Positions 48,350 to 59,022 are shown, numbered from the stretch's first letter. The stretch is 64,000 nt of DNA from Onion yellows phytoplasma OY-M (GCA_000009845.1 AP006628.2:778590-842589); one strand, 5' to 3'. A program made the numbers and translations. The notes: a model not told the origin generated them from the sequence alone.

Positions 48350-50350
48350 TTGTCTTGTTGCAACAATTCTTCATCCATAAACAATCACGAACACAACGAT
48401 AAAAAACCATTAATTTTTTTTGTTATAGGAACATTTTTATATAGTTTATTTGCTCTATATTTGCATTCTCACAATTGCACAAACACACTAGTATTAGTTC
48501 TTGTTTCTTTGGCACTTTTATTTTTAATCGGCTATCATGTTATTTTAAAAGGCTTTATAGAAACTTGGCAAGATACTTGCAAATTTAAAAAATTCACTCC
48601 CAACATTCATATTTTAATGACTTTAGCGGCTCTGGGAGCTTTATATTTAAAAAACTACAACGACGGCATTTTATTAATTGTCATATTTTCAGGAGCTTCT
48701 TTTTTAGAAGAATACGTTGAGGCAAAAAGTCAAAAAGAAATCAAAAATCTCTTAAAGCTTCAAGTAGCAGAAGCAAGATTACAAAAAGAAGACGGCAGTA
48801 CTGAAATTATTCCTTCCAAACTACTCAAAATCAATGATTTAGTCTTAATTTTACCAGGCGACCAAATCCCTACTGACGGCGTCATTGTTTCGGGCAATCC
48901 CAACATTAACGAAGCTAACATTACAGGTGAAGGCATTCCTTGTGACAAACAACCAGGCGATTTTGTCTACGGCAGCACCATTAACGGCAGCAACCATTTT
49001 GTTATGCGTGTCACAGCTACTAACGAACAGACTGTTTTTGCCCAAATTGTAAGATTAGTAAGCCAAACCCAAAACAATATTTCCAAAACTGCTACTTTAA
49101 TTAAAAAAATAGAACCAATTTATGTAAAAACCGTTATGGCAACAGTTGTTGTTGTCCTTGGTCTTGCAGGAATACTACATTTTACTGGACCAAGTAATCC
49201 CAATTTCGAATTTAGCACTTGGCTACACAAAACAATGATTTTTTTAACTGTATCATCTCCATGTGCCCTAGCTGCAGCTGACATTCCTTCCACTCTTACA
49301 GCTATTTCTAACCTCACTAAAAAAGGGATTTTATTCAAAAACGGCAGATCTTTGGAAAAAATGGCAGATATCAAAGCTTTTGTATGCGACAAAACAGGCA
49401 CCCTTACCGAAGGCAAACCTCAAGTAACTGATGTTTATGTAGCCCCCGAAATCTCTAAAGAAAAGTATCACAAATATTTAGATATATTATTAGGGATGGA
49501 ACAAAAATCCAACCATCCTTTAGCGCTAGCTATTAAAAACCATTTCCACCACAAATCTCACCTCCAAATGGAAATTACTATCTCAGTTGGCGTCGGCCTT
49601 GAAACTTTTTATCAAAACAATCATTATAAAATTGCCAAAGCTACTGCTTTTACCCAAACTCCAATCTGTGCATCTTTACAAGCCCAAACGCAAAAATTTT
49701 TATACGAAGGCAAAACCATCGTTTATTTTAGTTGTAATAATCACATTGTTATGGTTTTAGCTCTTTTGGATAAATTACGTCCTCAAGCTTATCATTTAAT
49801 GCAATACTTCAACCATAAAAACATCTATACTGCAGTAATTACAGGAGATACCCAACAAAGCGCTTACATCTTACAAAAAAAACTTCATCTCAAAGCAGCT
49901 TGGGGAGATATTCTACCTGCCTATAAACTAGAAAAAGTTCAAGAACTACAAAAAGAAAAAGGCACTACAGTAATGGTAGGTGATGGTGTCAATGATGCTC
50001 CTGCCCTTACAGCTGCTGATGTAGGAATTGCGATGCAAAACGGTACTGATGTGGCAATGAATGTAGCAGATGCAGTTTTAATGCAAAACGATTTATCAAA
50101 AATTATCTATACTCACCAAGTAGCTGTCAAACTACGCAAAATCATTTGGCAAAATATTATTTTTGCTATGTTAGTAGTTTGTATCTTGAATCTTTGTAAT
50201 CTTTTTGGAGACATGAATTTACCTTGGGCAGTCACTTGCCATGAAGGAAGCACACTTTTAGTTATTTTCAATGGATTAAGACTTTTACAAAGTCCCAAAA
50301 ACCCCAAACTAAAAGACAAAAAGAAAAACACAAAATCTTTTAATAAATAA
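48350..50350 (+). CDS. P1B-type metal-transporting ATPase (SPC subgroup)
   Basis: Heavy-metal efflux pump, 666 aa from a TTG start with AGAGG upstream. Cys/His-rich N-tip (MSCCNNSSS...HEHND). Ion-pore motif SPC at 303-305 in place of CPC. Phosphorylation DKTGTLTEG at ~347, HP motif NHPLALAI, ATP-hinge VGDGVNDAPALTAADVG (~544). The last segment carries HEGSTLLVIFNGLRLL. SPC plus HEGS mark the P1B-4 group, whose known members export Fe2+, Co2+ or Zn2+ (PfeT, CoaT, ZosA). Exact metal not shown by sequence. Intact, own terminator. Confidence 0.92.
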   Translation: MSCCNNSSSINNHEHNDKKPLIFFVIGTFLYSLFALYLHSHNCTNTLVLVLVSLALLFLIGYHVILKGFIETWQDTCKFKKFTPNIHILMTLAALGALYLKNYNDGILLIVIFSGASFLEEYVEAKSQKEIKNLLKLQVAEARLQKEDGSTEIIPSKLLKINDLVLILPGDQIPTDGVIVSGNPNINEANITGEGIPCDKQPGDFVYGSTINGSNHFVMRVTATNEQTVFAQIVRLVSQTQNNISKTATLIKKIEPIYVKTVMATVVVVLGLAGILHFTGPSNPNFEFSTWLHKTMIFLTVSSPCALAAADIPSTLTAISNLTKKGILFKNGRSLEKMADIKAFVCDKTGTLTEGKPQVTDVYVAPEISKEKYHKYLDILLGMEQKSNHPLALAIKNHFHHKSHLQMEITISVGVGLETFYQNNHYKIAKATAFTQTPICASLQAQTQKFLYEGKTIVYFSCNNHIVMVLALLDKLRPQAYHLMQYFNHKNIYTAVITGDTQQSAYILQKKLHLKAAWGDILPAYKLEKVQELQKEKGTTVMVGDGVNDAPALTAADVGIAMQNGTDVAMNVADAVLMQNDLSKIIYTHQVAVKLRKIIWQNIIFAMLVVCILNLCNLFGDMNLPWAVTCHEGSTLLVIFNGLRLLQSPKNPKLKDKKKNTKSFNK

Positions 50351-50391
50351 TTTACTTTATTAACCTCATTATAAAAGACAGCACAAAGACA

Positions 50392-50421
50392 AAAAAACCA
50401 CCCTTTTAGGGTGGTTTTTTA
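50392..50421 (+). terminator. Terminator after the P-type ATPase (bidirectional)
   Basis: AAAAACCACCCT/AGGGTGGTTTTT. T-runs on both strands, so it may also end the MATE gene transcript. Confidence 0.85.
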
Positions 50422-50549
50422 TTTACATATTAAGATTCAAAACATAATTTAAAAGAGTGTTAAATTTGGAAGTATTTTATTTGAGTATAATAAAATCTCT
50501 TATTATTAAATAATTATCCATATAAAAGTTATTACAATATATAAAATAT

Positions 50550-52010
50550 TTAATCTTGTTCAAATGTTTTATCACGTTTTAATTTAAGATAAAAAGTTGA
50601 AAAAATTAATAATGTAATGATAAAACAAATAAAATTACTAAGAAAAATACTCAAACCTACTCCCATTACACCTTGATTTAAAAAGTGTTTGGAAAAAAGA
50701 ACAATAAAAAAGATACGAATTAAAGTTCTTAAAAAATTCAGATAAACCGAAGGTCCTACGCGTTTAAAAGCTAATAAAAAATTAAACATAATAATAGAAC
50801 CACACGATAACCATAAGCTAGTAGTTTCAAAAAATAATAATGTACGGAAAACATCTTGTTCCAAAGTAGGAATCTTTTCCCAAGGACTATCATGAAATAA
50901 TGGCAAAATTAACTTATAACCAAAAATATTAATCAAAGAACCTATTAAAGCCAAAACACACATACAAAAAATAATTTTTTTGAATGCTTCAAAGACTCTA
51001 TTAAGATTGTTATGACCTAAATTTTGAGATATAATAGCATTTTGGGAATCAGAAAAAGAGTTAAGTGCATTATAAAAGACATTATTAATAGTTACTGCTA
51101 AGGCTAAATTAGCTCCAATTTGGGAACTACTAATTCCTTGAGGATCACCGTACCATTCTTTAACAATGATACTTACAATTAATTTGCCAACACTATAAAT
51201 ACTAATACTAGCACAAACAGGAATAGCTAATTTAGAAAGTTTTTTCAAAAATTCTTTATCAAAACTGATTTTGGATAAAATAATACGGAAGGGATTTTTG
51301 CTGTCAAAAAATAAAAACCACAAAGCAAATAAAGTAACAATTCCGTTAGAAATCAAAGTAGCCAAAGCCAAAGAAACCATGGAAGAATTCCAATAATGAA
51401 AAAGAACAAAAGAAAAAATAATTTTAGCAGAAGCGTTTAAAATATTTAAAAAAAGAGCAATTTTGTTATTACCTTTGGCACGCTCCAAACTTAAAAAAAC
51501 TGTATTTATAATGATACAAACAAGCGACAATATAATAAGATTATAATATTTAATACCTTCATTGTTTTCAATTGCATTTTGACTAATTTTTAAAATATTA
51601 GTTGCAATGAAACTTTTAAAAACAAAAATGCATAAAAAGACCAAAATAAAGCCAGTTAAAATGGAAAGAACAAACGTTTTTGCCAAATAAAGGTGCATTT
51701 TATTAACATTATTTTGTCCATAAGCGCGCCCTACTAAAATAACTCCTCCTGTGGCAATAGAAATACCAAAAGGAACAAGAATACCTTTAAATATATGTAC
51801 GCGACTTACAAAGGTAAGTTGATTATCTGAAATTTGATTTCTTTTTAAAATAAAAAGATCAATAGCATCTGATGCATTTTGAAAAATCCAATAAATAATG
51901 ATAGGAAAGGTAAAATAAAAAATTACTTTCCATAAGTTTCCTTCTAATAAAAATTTTCTATTTCTTTTTTCATTAATTAAAATTTGTGTTGTTGCTTTTG
52001 TTTTAACCAC
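50550..52010 (-). CDS. MATE-family efflux transporter
   Basis: Multidrug/toxin extrusion type antiporter with about 12 transmembrane segments. 486 aa from the GTG at 52010, which follows GGAGG by seven bases (an in-frame ATG at 52049 has no site). Family marks: NLWKVIFYFTFPIIIYWIFQ at the front, IGANLALAVTINNVFYNALN, and the SQNLGHNN helix. Cation-coupled export of an unknown substrate. Intact. Confidence 0.88.
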   Translation of the reverse strand: MVKTKATTQILINEKRNRKFLLEGNLWKVIFYFTFPIIIYWIFQNASDAIDLFILKRNQISDNQLTFVSRVHIFKGILVPFGISIATGGVILVGRAYGQNNVNKMHLYLAKTFVLSILTGFILVFLCIFVFKSFIATNILKISQNAIENNEGIKYYNLIILSLVCIIINTVFLSLERAKGNNKIALFLNILNASAKIIFSFVLFHYWNSSMVSLALATLISNGIVTLFALWFLFFDSKNPFRIILSKISFDKEFLKKLSKLAIPVCASISIYSVGKLIVSIIVKEWYGDPQGISSSQIGANLALAVTINNVFYNALNSFSDSQNAIISQNLGHNNLNRVFEAFKKIIFCMCVLALIGSLINIFGYKLILPLFHDSPWEKIPTLEQDVFRTLLFFETTSLWLSCGSIIMFNFLLAFKRVGPSVYLNFLRTLIRIFFIVLFSKHFLNQGVMGVGLSIFLSNFICFIITLLIFSTFYLKLKRDKTFEQD

Positions 52011-52171
52011 AAAAAAACCTCCATCTAATGTTTGGGTTGGGTCAAACAACTTGAAAATATGTGTAAATAAAAGCTATAACACACATTATATTTTATCAAA
52101 ATTAGAGGGGTTTTGGGAGGCAAAAGGTGATATTTAGAGGAGGCGCGCAACTATTTCATTTATTTAGATAA

Positions 52172-53086
52172 CTAACCATTTTTGACAGCTACCCTCAGTT
52201 TAGCAGAAATACTACGCGAATTATTTTGCATTTCTTCCTCACTTGGCAAAAAAGCTTTTTTAGTAATAATACTTAAAGGAGTTTGGGGCATAATTGTAAT
52301 AGGCATTTTTTTAGGCAAAACAAAAGTACTATTTTTTTTAAAAAAATGTTTAACAATGCGGTCTTCTAACGAATGAAAACTAATAACTACTATCATGGCA
52401 TTGGGTTTTAACAAATCAAGACTTTGTTCCAAGGCTTGTTTTAAAGATTCTAATTCTTGGTTAACTTCGATACGCAATGCTTGAAATATTTTTTTAGCAC
52501 TATGTCCTTTTTGGCGATTGCAAAATCGATCAGTGATGGCAACCAAATCATAAGATGTGCACAAAGGTCTTTGTTTAATAATTTCTGAGGCAACCAAAGC
52601 AGCATTTTTAACTTCACCATAAACCTTAAAAATATTTTTTAATTGTGCAAAGGAGTAATTATTTAAAATATATTGTGCAGTAATTGTTTGATTAACATTC
52701 ATTCTCATATCTAAAGGAGTGTTGTGCAAATAACTAAATCCTCTTTGGGGATTGTCAATTTGACAAGAAGATAGCCCTAAATCAAATAAAATACCATCTA
52801 ATTGAAAAACATTTCGTTGTGCTAATTGGGTTTTTAAATGCGAAAAGTTGCTATGAATTATTTCAATTGGCAAATGTGGGGGCAAGATTTTTTTAGCGTT
52901 TGTGCAAGCTTCTACATCTTGGTCAAAAGAATATAAAAACCCTTGTTGCAAAAGATTTGCAATTTCTATAGTATGCCCACATTGTCCTAAAGTGGCATCT
53001 ACATAAATACCTTCGGGCTTTATTTTTAAAAAATCTATGGCTTCTTGTTTGAGAACTGAAATGTGGTTAAAATGTGTTTTATTCAT
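52172..53086 (-). CDS. rsmH: 16S rRNA (cytosine-N4) methyltransferase
   Basis: Formerly mraW. 304 aa from the ATG at 53086 (GCGAGGTAAAATCC before it); a longer in-frame start at 53200 would add a spurious hydrophobic lead. Start MNKTHFNHISVLKQEAIDFL, SAM motif VDATLGQCGHT, FDLGLSS, and VVISFHSLEDRIVKHFF near the end. Methylates C1402 of 16S rRNA. In many bacteria it heads the dcw cluster. No division genes follow here, as expected for a wall-less cell. Confidence 0.93.
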   Translation of the reverse strand: MNKTHFNHISVLKQEAIDFLKIKPEGIYVDATLGQCGHTIEIANLLQQGFLYSFDQDVEACTNAKKILPPHLPIEIIHSNFSHLKTQLAQRNVFQLDGILFDLGLSSCQIDNPQRGFSYLHNTPLDMRMNVNQTITAQYILNNYSFAQLKNIFKVYGEVKNAALVASEIIKQRPLCTSYDLVAITDRFCNRQKGHSAKKIFQALRIEVNQELESLKQALEQSLDLLKPNAMIVVISFHSLEDRIVKHFFKKNSTFVLPKKMPITIMPQTPLSIITKKAFLPSEEEMQNNSRSISAKLRVAVKNG

Positions 53087-53255
53087 GGATTTTACCTCGC
53101 TTGCAAAGTTAAAAAATGTGATTAAAAATAATAAATGGTGGAAAAATAAAAGGAAGGTGAGATGAATTGCAATTATAAAAAAAATAGTTAAATTACACAA
53201 TATTATTTGTAATTTAACTTATTTTATCAATTGTGAAATGGTACCTAAATATTAA

Positions 53256-53496
53256 TTACTTAAAGACAAATTTAACTTTATCATTAATAATTTCTTCCAA
53301 AGCTTTACCAACCTACTTTATTACACACAAGTTCAGGCAATTCTTTTTTTTGAGCTTCTATCACATGAGCAGTTTTGCTTGCAATATGAACTAATTTGTA
53401 TTTGGAATTAATTTGATCCAACAATTTATCAATCGAAGGATAGATCAAACCTTCCTTATTGTATTTTTTTTTATTTGGTTTACTATTGTTCTGCAT
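53256..53496 (-). pseudogene. rpoZ: RNA polymerase omega subunit, 3' frameshift
   Basis: Small subunit that helps assemble RNA polymerase. The family signature is IYPSIDKLLDQINSKYKLVHI then ASKTAHVIEAQ (cf. SKRA). After NKVG the frame ends at W-stop (53305). Another frame continues VGKALEEIINDKVKFVFK to 53258. The junction reads GTAGGTTGGTAAAG, as if about four bases were inserted. It starts 14-20 nt inside gmk (ATG 53496 has GGAGG at nine bases; ATG 53502 too close), so coupled to gmk. The product as read loses only ~18 residues and could still work. Confidence 0.75.
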
Positions 53497-54121
53497 AACC
53501 ATTATCCTCCAATATTTTTAAATAATTACGAATACTGCGTTTCGTTTTGGCATGTTCTGCTCTAATAATTGCAATAATACGGTCAGCAGCATTAGCCACT
53601 TCATCATTTACTACAATATAATCGTATTTGTGAGCTAAGTGAAACTCGTTATTGGCTTTGGCAATTCGTTTTGCAATATTTGCTTCTTGTTCAGTGCCGC
53701 GTTTTTTTAAACGATCGTAGAGAGCTTTTTTTTCAGGCGGAACCAAAAAAATAAAAACTGTGTTTGGGATACGTTTTTTTCTTAAATGAGTGGCTCCTTC
53801 AACTTCAATTTCTAAAAACACTTCTTTTCCTTGTTTTAAAAAATCTTGAATTTGCTTTTTAGGAGTTCCATAATAATGATCAATAAATTTAGCCCATTCT
53901 AAAAAACAATTATTTTCAATCCCTTTTTCAAATTCTTCTTTAGTTAGAAAATGGTAATCTTTACCGTCTTGTTCACCTGGTCGCGGTTTTCTGGTAGTAG
54001 CAGAAACAGAATACACAAAATTATGATTAGTCATTTCAAACAAAGCTTTTCTCACAGTGGCTTTGCCAACTCCTGAAGGTCCTGAAAGAACTATTAAAAG
54101 TCCTTTTTTATTTAATTTCAT
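53483..54121 (-). CDS. gmk: Guanylate kinase
   Basis: GMP to GDP. 212 aa. P-loop LSGPSGVGKATVR (most have GKGT), then VSATTRKPRPGEQDGKDYHFL and EFEKGIENNCFLEWA, LEIEVEGATHLRKK. Start after GGTAAGTTAAC. Ends over the rpoZ start, typical gmk-rpoZ pairing. Intact. Confidence 0.96.
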   Translation of the reverse strand: MKLNKKGLLIVLSGPSGVGKATVRKALFEMTNHNFVYSVSATTRKPRPGEQDGKDYHFLTKEEFEKGIENNCFLEWAKFIDHYYGTPKKQIQDFLKQGKEVFLEIEVEGATHLRKKRIPNTVFIFLVPPEKKALYDRLKKRGTEQEANIAKRIAKANNEFHLAHKYDYIVVNDEVANAADRIIAIIRAEHAKTKRSIRNYLKILEDNGYAEQ

Positions 54122-54271
54122 GTTAACTTACCTTTTTTATTAAATTTTGTGAAAGCGCTTAATAATATTAGTTGTGCTTAAATAATTTTAAAAATTGAAG
54201 ATTAAAATTAAAAGTGGTTTTGATTAAAATACACAATTGCCACCAAAAATTAATATTGATGTTAATATTGA

Positions 54272-56737
54272 TTAATTAACAATAATATTTAATAATTTAT
54301 TGGGAATATAAATCATATTTTGAATGTTTTTATGGCATACAAACTTATTAACTTTTGCATCTTGTAAAGCTAGAGTTTTAATTTGTTCTGAAGACAAATC
54401 ACAAGGAAGTTCCAAAACAGCTCTTAATTTGCTATTTACTTGCACAATAATTTTTACTTGCAGTTGTTCTAAATGAGTTTTATCATGCAAAGGCCAAGTT
54501 AAAGCAACTAGTTGGTTGTTATTTTTCAAAATAGTTTGATTAATTTCTTCTGTCAAGTGAGGAACAATCGGATTTAATAGTTGCAAAAAGGTCTGTGCTT
54601 GTTTTTTGCCTATTTTTTGATGTTTATAAACTTGATTGACAAAAATCATTAATTGACTAATAACTTTATTGAATTTCAATTTTTCATAATCTTGGGTTGT
54701 TTGAAAAATGGTTTGATGATAAATAGCGTTTAGAGAAGTTTCAAAATCATTTGGCATTGCAAAAGAAAACATTTGATAAACTCTATTTAAAAAACGTTGT
54801 ATTCCTTTGAAACCTTTTTCACACCAACTTTTAATATCTTCTAACGGACCCATAAACATGATATAAATTCGCAGTACATCAGCGCCGTAGCGTGCAAGCA
54901 TTAAAGAAGAACTTACGCCGTTGCCTTTGGATTTAGACATTTTAGTGTGATCATGTCCCAAAATAATACCTTGATTAACTAATTTTTGAAAAGGTTCTTT
55001 GGTAGAAACTAAACCCAGATCGTATAAAAACTTATGCCAAAAACGTGCATAAAGTAAATGACCAACAGCGTGTTCTGTTCCTCCAATGTATAAGTCTACT
55101 GGCAAATAATAGTCAAGTAGTTCTTTTGCTTTGGTGGTATTTAATGGGATTATACCCAAATAATTTTTCAAAATATAGCCAATATAGTACCAAGAACTAC
55201 CTGCAAGTTGTGGCATAGTGTTAGAATCTCTGCGATATTTTTTGCCATCTTTTTCAAAATATAGCCAAAAATGGGCTTTGGAGAGAGGTGATTCACCTGT
55301 GCCTGATGGTTTGATTTGTTCCAAAAAAGGAAGTTCTATGGGCAAGTTTGCGTCGCTATCAGTATAAATTTTATTGTTGGTGTCATCATAATAAATGGGG
55401 AAGGGTTCTGCCCAATATCGTTGGCGCGAAAAGACCCAATCACGCAATTTATAAGTATAATGAGAGTACCCGTGATTATTTTTTTCTAAAAATTGCAAAA
55501 TTTTAGTTTTAGCTTGTTCGTTATTAAGACCATTTAAAAAATCACTATTGATGTGGATGCCTTCTCCCGTATAAGCTTCAGTTAAGGGAGGGTTGGTTTG
55601 GTTGGCGGTAGGATTTTCCAAATCAGAAGACGGGGGAGTTATAACTTGAATCATTTTTAGACCATGTTTTTGAGCAAACTCAAAATCTCTTTGATCATGA
55701 CAAGGAACAGACATTAAAGCACCTGTGCCATAATGAGGAAGGACATAATCAGCAATCCAGATAGGAATTTTGGTGTTATTGCAAGGATTAATTGCAAAAC
55801 TACCCGTAAAAACACCTGTTTTGTCTTTATTGATGTCTCTTTCTAAGTCTTTTTTTTGTTTGGTTAATTCCAAATAATTGTTAACTGCTTGTTGGTATTC
55901 GGGTTTGGTGAGTTGTAAGGCTAATTCGTGTTCGGGCGCTATTACTAAAAAAGTTACACCAAAAAGAGTATCAGGGCGAGTGGTGAAAGTTTTTAAAGTT
56001 ATTTTTTGGTCCGAAACTGGAAAAGAGACGATTGCACCTTGATTTTTGCCAATCCAATTAGCTTGCATTTCTTTCACATTTAAAGGCCAATTAACTAAAT
56101 TAAGGTCGTCTAAAAGTCTGTCTGCATATTGAGTTATTTTTAAAACCCATTGTTTCATCTTTTTTTTAACAACTGGATGATTGCCTCTTTCAGAAAACAT
56201 CCCTTTTTCATTAGAAATTACTTCTTCATTAGCAAGCACTGTTCCTAAATTAGGGCAAAAATTTACTTCTGTATTTTTGAGAACTGCTAGTCCTTTTTCG
56301 TAAAGTTTTTTAAAAATCCATTGAGTCCAGGAATAAAAATAAGGATCTGAGGTGGCAAGTTCTCTATCCCAATCAACACTTTTACCAATACTTTGAATTT
56401 GTTTTTTAAAATTATTGATGTTTTCATAAGTAAAAGTGCGGGGGGGTTTGCCTGTTTGCAAAGCATATTGTTCGGCAGGCAGCCCAAATGAATCCCAACC
56501 AAAAGGATGCAAAACATTAAAACCTTGCATGCGTTTGAACCTACTCATAATATCGCTTGCAGTATAACCTTCAATATGGCCTACATGAAGCCCTTCAGAA
56601 GAAGGATAAGGAAACATATCAAGACAATAAAATTTCTTTTGTGAAAAGTTATCTTGAGTTTTGAACACCTTATTTTGTTGCCAATAAAGTTGCCATTTAT
56701 GTTCTATTTGTTTAAAATCATAAATTAATTTTGTCAT
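54272..56737 (-). CDS. leuS: Leucyl-tRNA synthetase
   Basis: Class I synthetase, 821 aa (bacterial size). HIGH-type motif [12 protein letters not shown] near 46-57. Editing domain with [10 protein letters not shown] and [11 protein letters not shown]. Catalytic [12 protein letters not shown] at about 598-609. C-terminal tRNA-binding helices. The tail ends LLNIIVN. Upstream no T-box motif found. Start after GAAGGCTTTCGAGT, a modest site. Intact. Confidence 0.97.
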   Translation of the reverse strand: MTKLIYDFKQIEHKWQLYWQQNKVFKTQDNFSQKKFYCLDMFPYPSSEGLHVGHIEGYTASDIMSRFKRMQGFNVLHPFGWDSFGLPAEQYALQTGKPPRTFTYENINNFKKQIQSIGKSVDWDRELATSDPYFYSWTQWIFKKLYEKGLAVLKNTEVNFCPNLGTVLANEEVISNEKGMFSERGNHPVVKKKMKQWVLKITQYADRLLDDLNLVNWPLNVKEMQANWIGKNQGAIVSFPVSDQKITLKTFTTRPDTLFGVTFLVIAPEHELALQLTKPEYQQAVNNYLELTKQKKDLERDINKDKTGVFTGSFAINPCNNTKIPIWIADYVLPHYGTGALMSVPCHDQRDFEFAQKHGLKMIQVITPPSSDLENPTANQTNPPLTEAYTGEGIHINSDFLNGLNNEQAKTKILQFLEKNNHGYSHYTYKLRDWVFSRQRYWAEPFPIYYDDTNNKIYTDSDANLPIELPFLEQIKPSGTGESPLSKAHFWLYFEKDGKKYRRDSNTMPQLAGSSWYYIGYILKNYLGIIPLNTTKAKELLDYYLPVDLYIGGTEHAVGHLLYARFWHKFLYDLGLVSTKEPFQKLVNQGIILGHDHTKMSKSKGNGVSSSLMLARYGADVLRIYIMFMGPLEDIKSWCEKGFKGIQRFLNRVYQMFSFAMPNDFETSLNAIYHQTIFQTTQDYEKLKFNKVISQLMIFVNQVYKHQKIGKKQAQTFLQLLNPIVPHLTEEINQTILKNNNQLVALTWPLHDKTHLEQLQVKIIVQVNSKLRAVLELPCDLSSEQIKTLALQDAKVNKFVCHKNIQNMIYIPNKLLNIIVN

Positions 56738-56840
56738 ACTCGAAAGCCTTCTATATTTGTTTTAACTTTTATAATGTGTTATAATGTGGGAATAAATTTA
56801 AATTAATTGTGAAAATGATTGAAAAAGAAAATTAGTTAGT

Positions 56841-57071
56841 TTAAGGGGTGTTTTTGGTGATGTAAAAAACGATATCTTGAACGGTTTTAAAATTTTGTAA
56901 AGTTGCATCACTAATGTTGATTTGAAATGTTTTTTCTACTTCCATAACTAGTTCTAAAGCGTCTAGCGAATCAAGTCCTAAATCTTCTTTAAAACGAGTG
57001 TCTAAAGTAATTGTAGAAGCGTCTAAAGATAATTGGGTGGCAATTAAAGCTTTAATTTTTTCAAAAACCAT
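56841..57071 (-). CDS. acpP: Acyl carrier protein
   Basis: 76 aa. Phosphopantetheine site GLDSLDALELVMEVEK (Ser near 35). Start after AAGGAGAAATAAA. It carries acyl chains. Phytoplasmas lack most fatty-acid synthesis genes, so its use may be in lipid acylation. An isolated gene with its own promoter region. Intact. Confidence 0.94.
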   Translation of the reverse strand: MVFEKIKALIATQLSLDASTITLDTRFKEDLGLDSLDALELVMEVEKTFQINISDATLQNFKTVQDIVFYITKNTP

Positions 57072-57092
57072 TTTTTTATTTCTCCTTCAAAA

Positions 57093-57107
57093 AAGCAATA
57101 ATTGCTT
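57093..57107. promoter_or_regulatory. Palindrome AAGCAATAATTGCTT before acpP
   Basis: 15-bp palindrome between a TATAAT box (minus, 57114-57119) and the acpP ribosome site. Operator-like position, followed on the minus strand by T6, so a weak terminator is the other reading. Confidence 0.45.
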
Positions 57108-57341
57108 AATAATATTATACTAAAAAAATCTTTTTTTAATTGTTGCATTTGCCAAAATAAAAACAAAAGTAAATTATTTGCTTGTGGGTTGGTGTGTAAG
57201 TTTGCAAAATAAGGTGGTCTGAAATGGAGTTATTTTGATTGTAAGTTATAAAAAGGTGCCTATTTACAAGAAACAAACTAAAATATTTTATTCAAATAAT
57301 TTAGTTTGCCAATGAGAAATTATTTAATTTTGGAAGTGTTT

Positions 57342-58406
57342 TTATTGAAATAAAATTTCGTTAACTTTTTTTTCGTCTAATTGATTTACTAACAAAGTTA
57401 AAAGTTTAACAGTGTTTATGATGTCTTGTTTGTGAACTACAGAAGTGTGGGAATGAATGTAGCGTACAGGAACGCCAAAAGATAAGGAAGCGGCTCCTTC
57501 GCGCACTAAATGCATAGTTGCAGCATCAGTTCTACCACCACTGCCACTTATTTCTTGCACAGGGATATTGTTTTGGGCAGCGATTTTAAGGACAAAATTA
57601 CGCAATCCTTTGTGAGCGACTAAGCCCCCATCATAAACTAAAACTTGAGGACCTTTTCCTAGAGTGTGCCCTTCTTTTTCGCCCCCTGGAACATCATTTC
57701 CAATACCAGTATCAACAGCAATAGCAATTTGAGGGTGTACTTTGTGAGCACTGGTTTGAGCTCCGCGTAGTCCTACTTCTTCTTGGGTAGTAAAAACACC
57801 AAAAAATTGATTGGTAGTAGGATTGACATTTTCTAAAACTTGCATCACAATTGCAACTCCCACGCGATTATCTAAGGCTTTTGCAAGGAGATAATCAGAA
57901 TTACCAAGCGTGCTGAATTCTATATAAGGAGTTACCATATCACCAACGCGAACGCCTAATTTTAAGGCTTCTTCTTTGTTGGCAACTCCAATATCTAAAT
58001 ACATAGAAGAAGTGTTGATAACTTGATTGCGCTCTTGAAAAGACATTACATGCGGAGGTTTGCAACCAGTAACTGCTTTAAGAACACCTTTATCGGTGTG
58101 AATTTGCCAAACTTGAGCAAGCATCACTTGAGAAAACCAACCACCAAGAGTTTGGAATTTGATAAAACCTTCTGGAGTAATTTGCTTAACTATTAAGCCT
58201 ATTTCATCCAAATGTCCTGCAAACATAATGCGAGGTCCTGTTTTTCCTTTACAAGCAATCACAGAGCCTAAATTATCATATTCGATGGAGTCTACTTGGT
58301 TTTTGATTTTGTCAACTACATAATTAGCAACTGCTTTTTCTTGACCTGGAATACCATTTAACATTGTTAAATCTTTTAATAAAGAAACTAAATCACTCAT
58401 TTTCAT
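57342..58406 (-). CDS. M42-family aminopeptidase
   Basis: 354 aa metalloaminopeptidase (FrvX/glutamyl-aminopeptidase type). Metal ligands seen in MFAGHLDEIGLIV (~70), ALDNRVG (~183), TTQEEVGLRGAQ (~213, catalytic and metal Glu), AVDTGI (~239) and VRYIHSHTSVVH (~323). The protein cuts N-terminal residues from peptides, useful for a scavenging cell. Start after AAAAAGGAGAATGAA. Overlapped by the upstream membrane gene (14 nt). Intact. Confidence 0.93.
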   Translation of the reverse strand: MKMSDLVSLLKDLTMLNGIPGQEKAVANYVVDKIKNQVDSIEYDNLGSVIACKGKTGPRIMFAGHLDEIGLIVKQITPEGFIKFQTLGGWFSQVMLAQVWQIHTDKGVLKAVTGCKPPHVMSFQERNQVINTSSMYLDIGVANKEEALKLGVRVGDMVTPYIEFSTLGNSDYLLAKALDNRVGVAIVMQVLENVNPTTNQFFGVFTTQEEVGLRGAQTSAHKVHPQIAIAVDTGIGNDVPGGEKEGHTLGKGPQVLVYDGGLVAHKGLRNFVLKIAAQNNIPVQEISGSGGRTDAATMHLVREGAASLSFGVPVRYIHSHTSVVHKQDIINTVKLLTLLVNQLDEKKVNEILFQ

Positions 58407-59022
58407 TCTCCTTTTTGGGTGCGTGTAAACTAGCGGTTTGGAATTGTTTAATTCCTGTAAATGTAAGATAAATACTGTGCATTAAAGATAAAACAGCAAA
58501 TGATTTTAAAATGATATCTTTTAAGTTTTCAAATAAATTGCTACCTAATCCGAAACAACCAAATCCAAACATTAAAAGATATAAAATGAAAAATGAAAAG
58601 TTTTGTTTCTTGAAATAATTAATATTTAAATTGATGAAGCTGTGAAGAACAAACATCAATGATAAACAATAGTTAAAAGTTAAAAGTTTACCAACTAAAG
58701 GGTTTTTGGTTTTTAAATCATCAATATTTAAAAAACCTAATCCTGGTAACAAAAAGGCAGTAACAATGACAAAAACAAAGACAAAAGCTTCTAGGGCAAA
58801 GAAAAAACGAAGCTTGGATAAAGTTTTTTTGTATTTTTTAAAAACTACTAAATAAGTAAATAGCGATAAAAGGACACCTAAGAAAAATAATCCTAGTTGG
58901 AATTTCAGACTTCCAAGTTGGAAAGTTTGGTCAAAAAAACAACATCCAGCTACCAAAAGGAAAAAAGTTGCCAATAATAAAGAGTAAAATCCTTGTAAAC
59001 GTTTTTGTTTCATTTGATTCAT
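58393..59022 (-). CDS. Hypothetical membrane protein
   Basis: 209 aa, about six transmembrane segments, short charged ends. No motif recognised. It overlaps the M42 peptidase by 14 nt, so they share an operon. It could be a membrane partner or simply co-transcribed. Start after AGGAGTTATATAAT. Confidence 0.65.
   Translation of the reverse strand: MNQMKQKRLQGFYSLLLATFFLLVAGCCFFDQTFQLGSLKFQLGLFFLGVLLSLFTYLVVFKKYKKTLSKLRFFFALEAFVFVFVIVTAFLLPGLGFLNIDDLKTKNPLVGKLLTFNYCLSLMFVLHSFINLNINYFKKQNFSFFILYLLMFGFGCFGLGSNLFENLKDIILKSFAVLSLMHSIYLTFTGIKQFQTASLHAPKKENENE

Noticed and set aside
48760-49416. Minus-strand frames inside the P-type ATPase gene, and similar shadows in leuS, deaD and thrS
   Set aside because: Each lies opposite a well-supported conserved gene and shows no homology or ribosome site.
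53087-53200. Hydrophobic N-terminal extension of rsmH
   Set aside because: The ATG at 53086 has a ribosome site and matches the family start; the extension is low-complexity upstream DNA.
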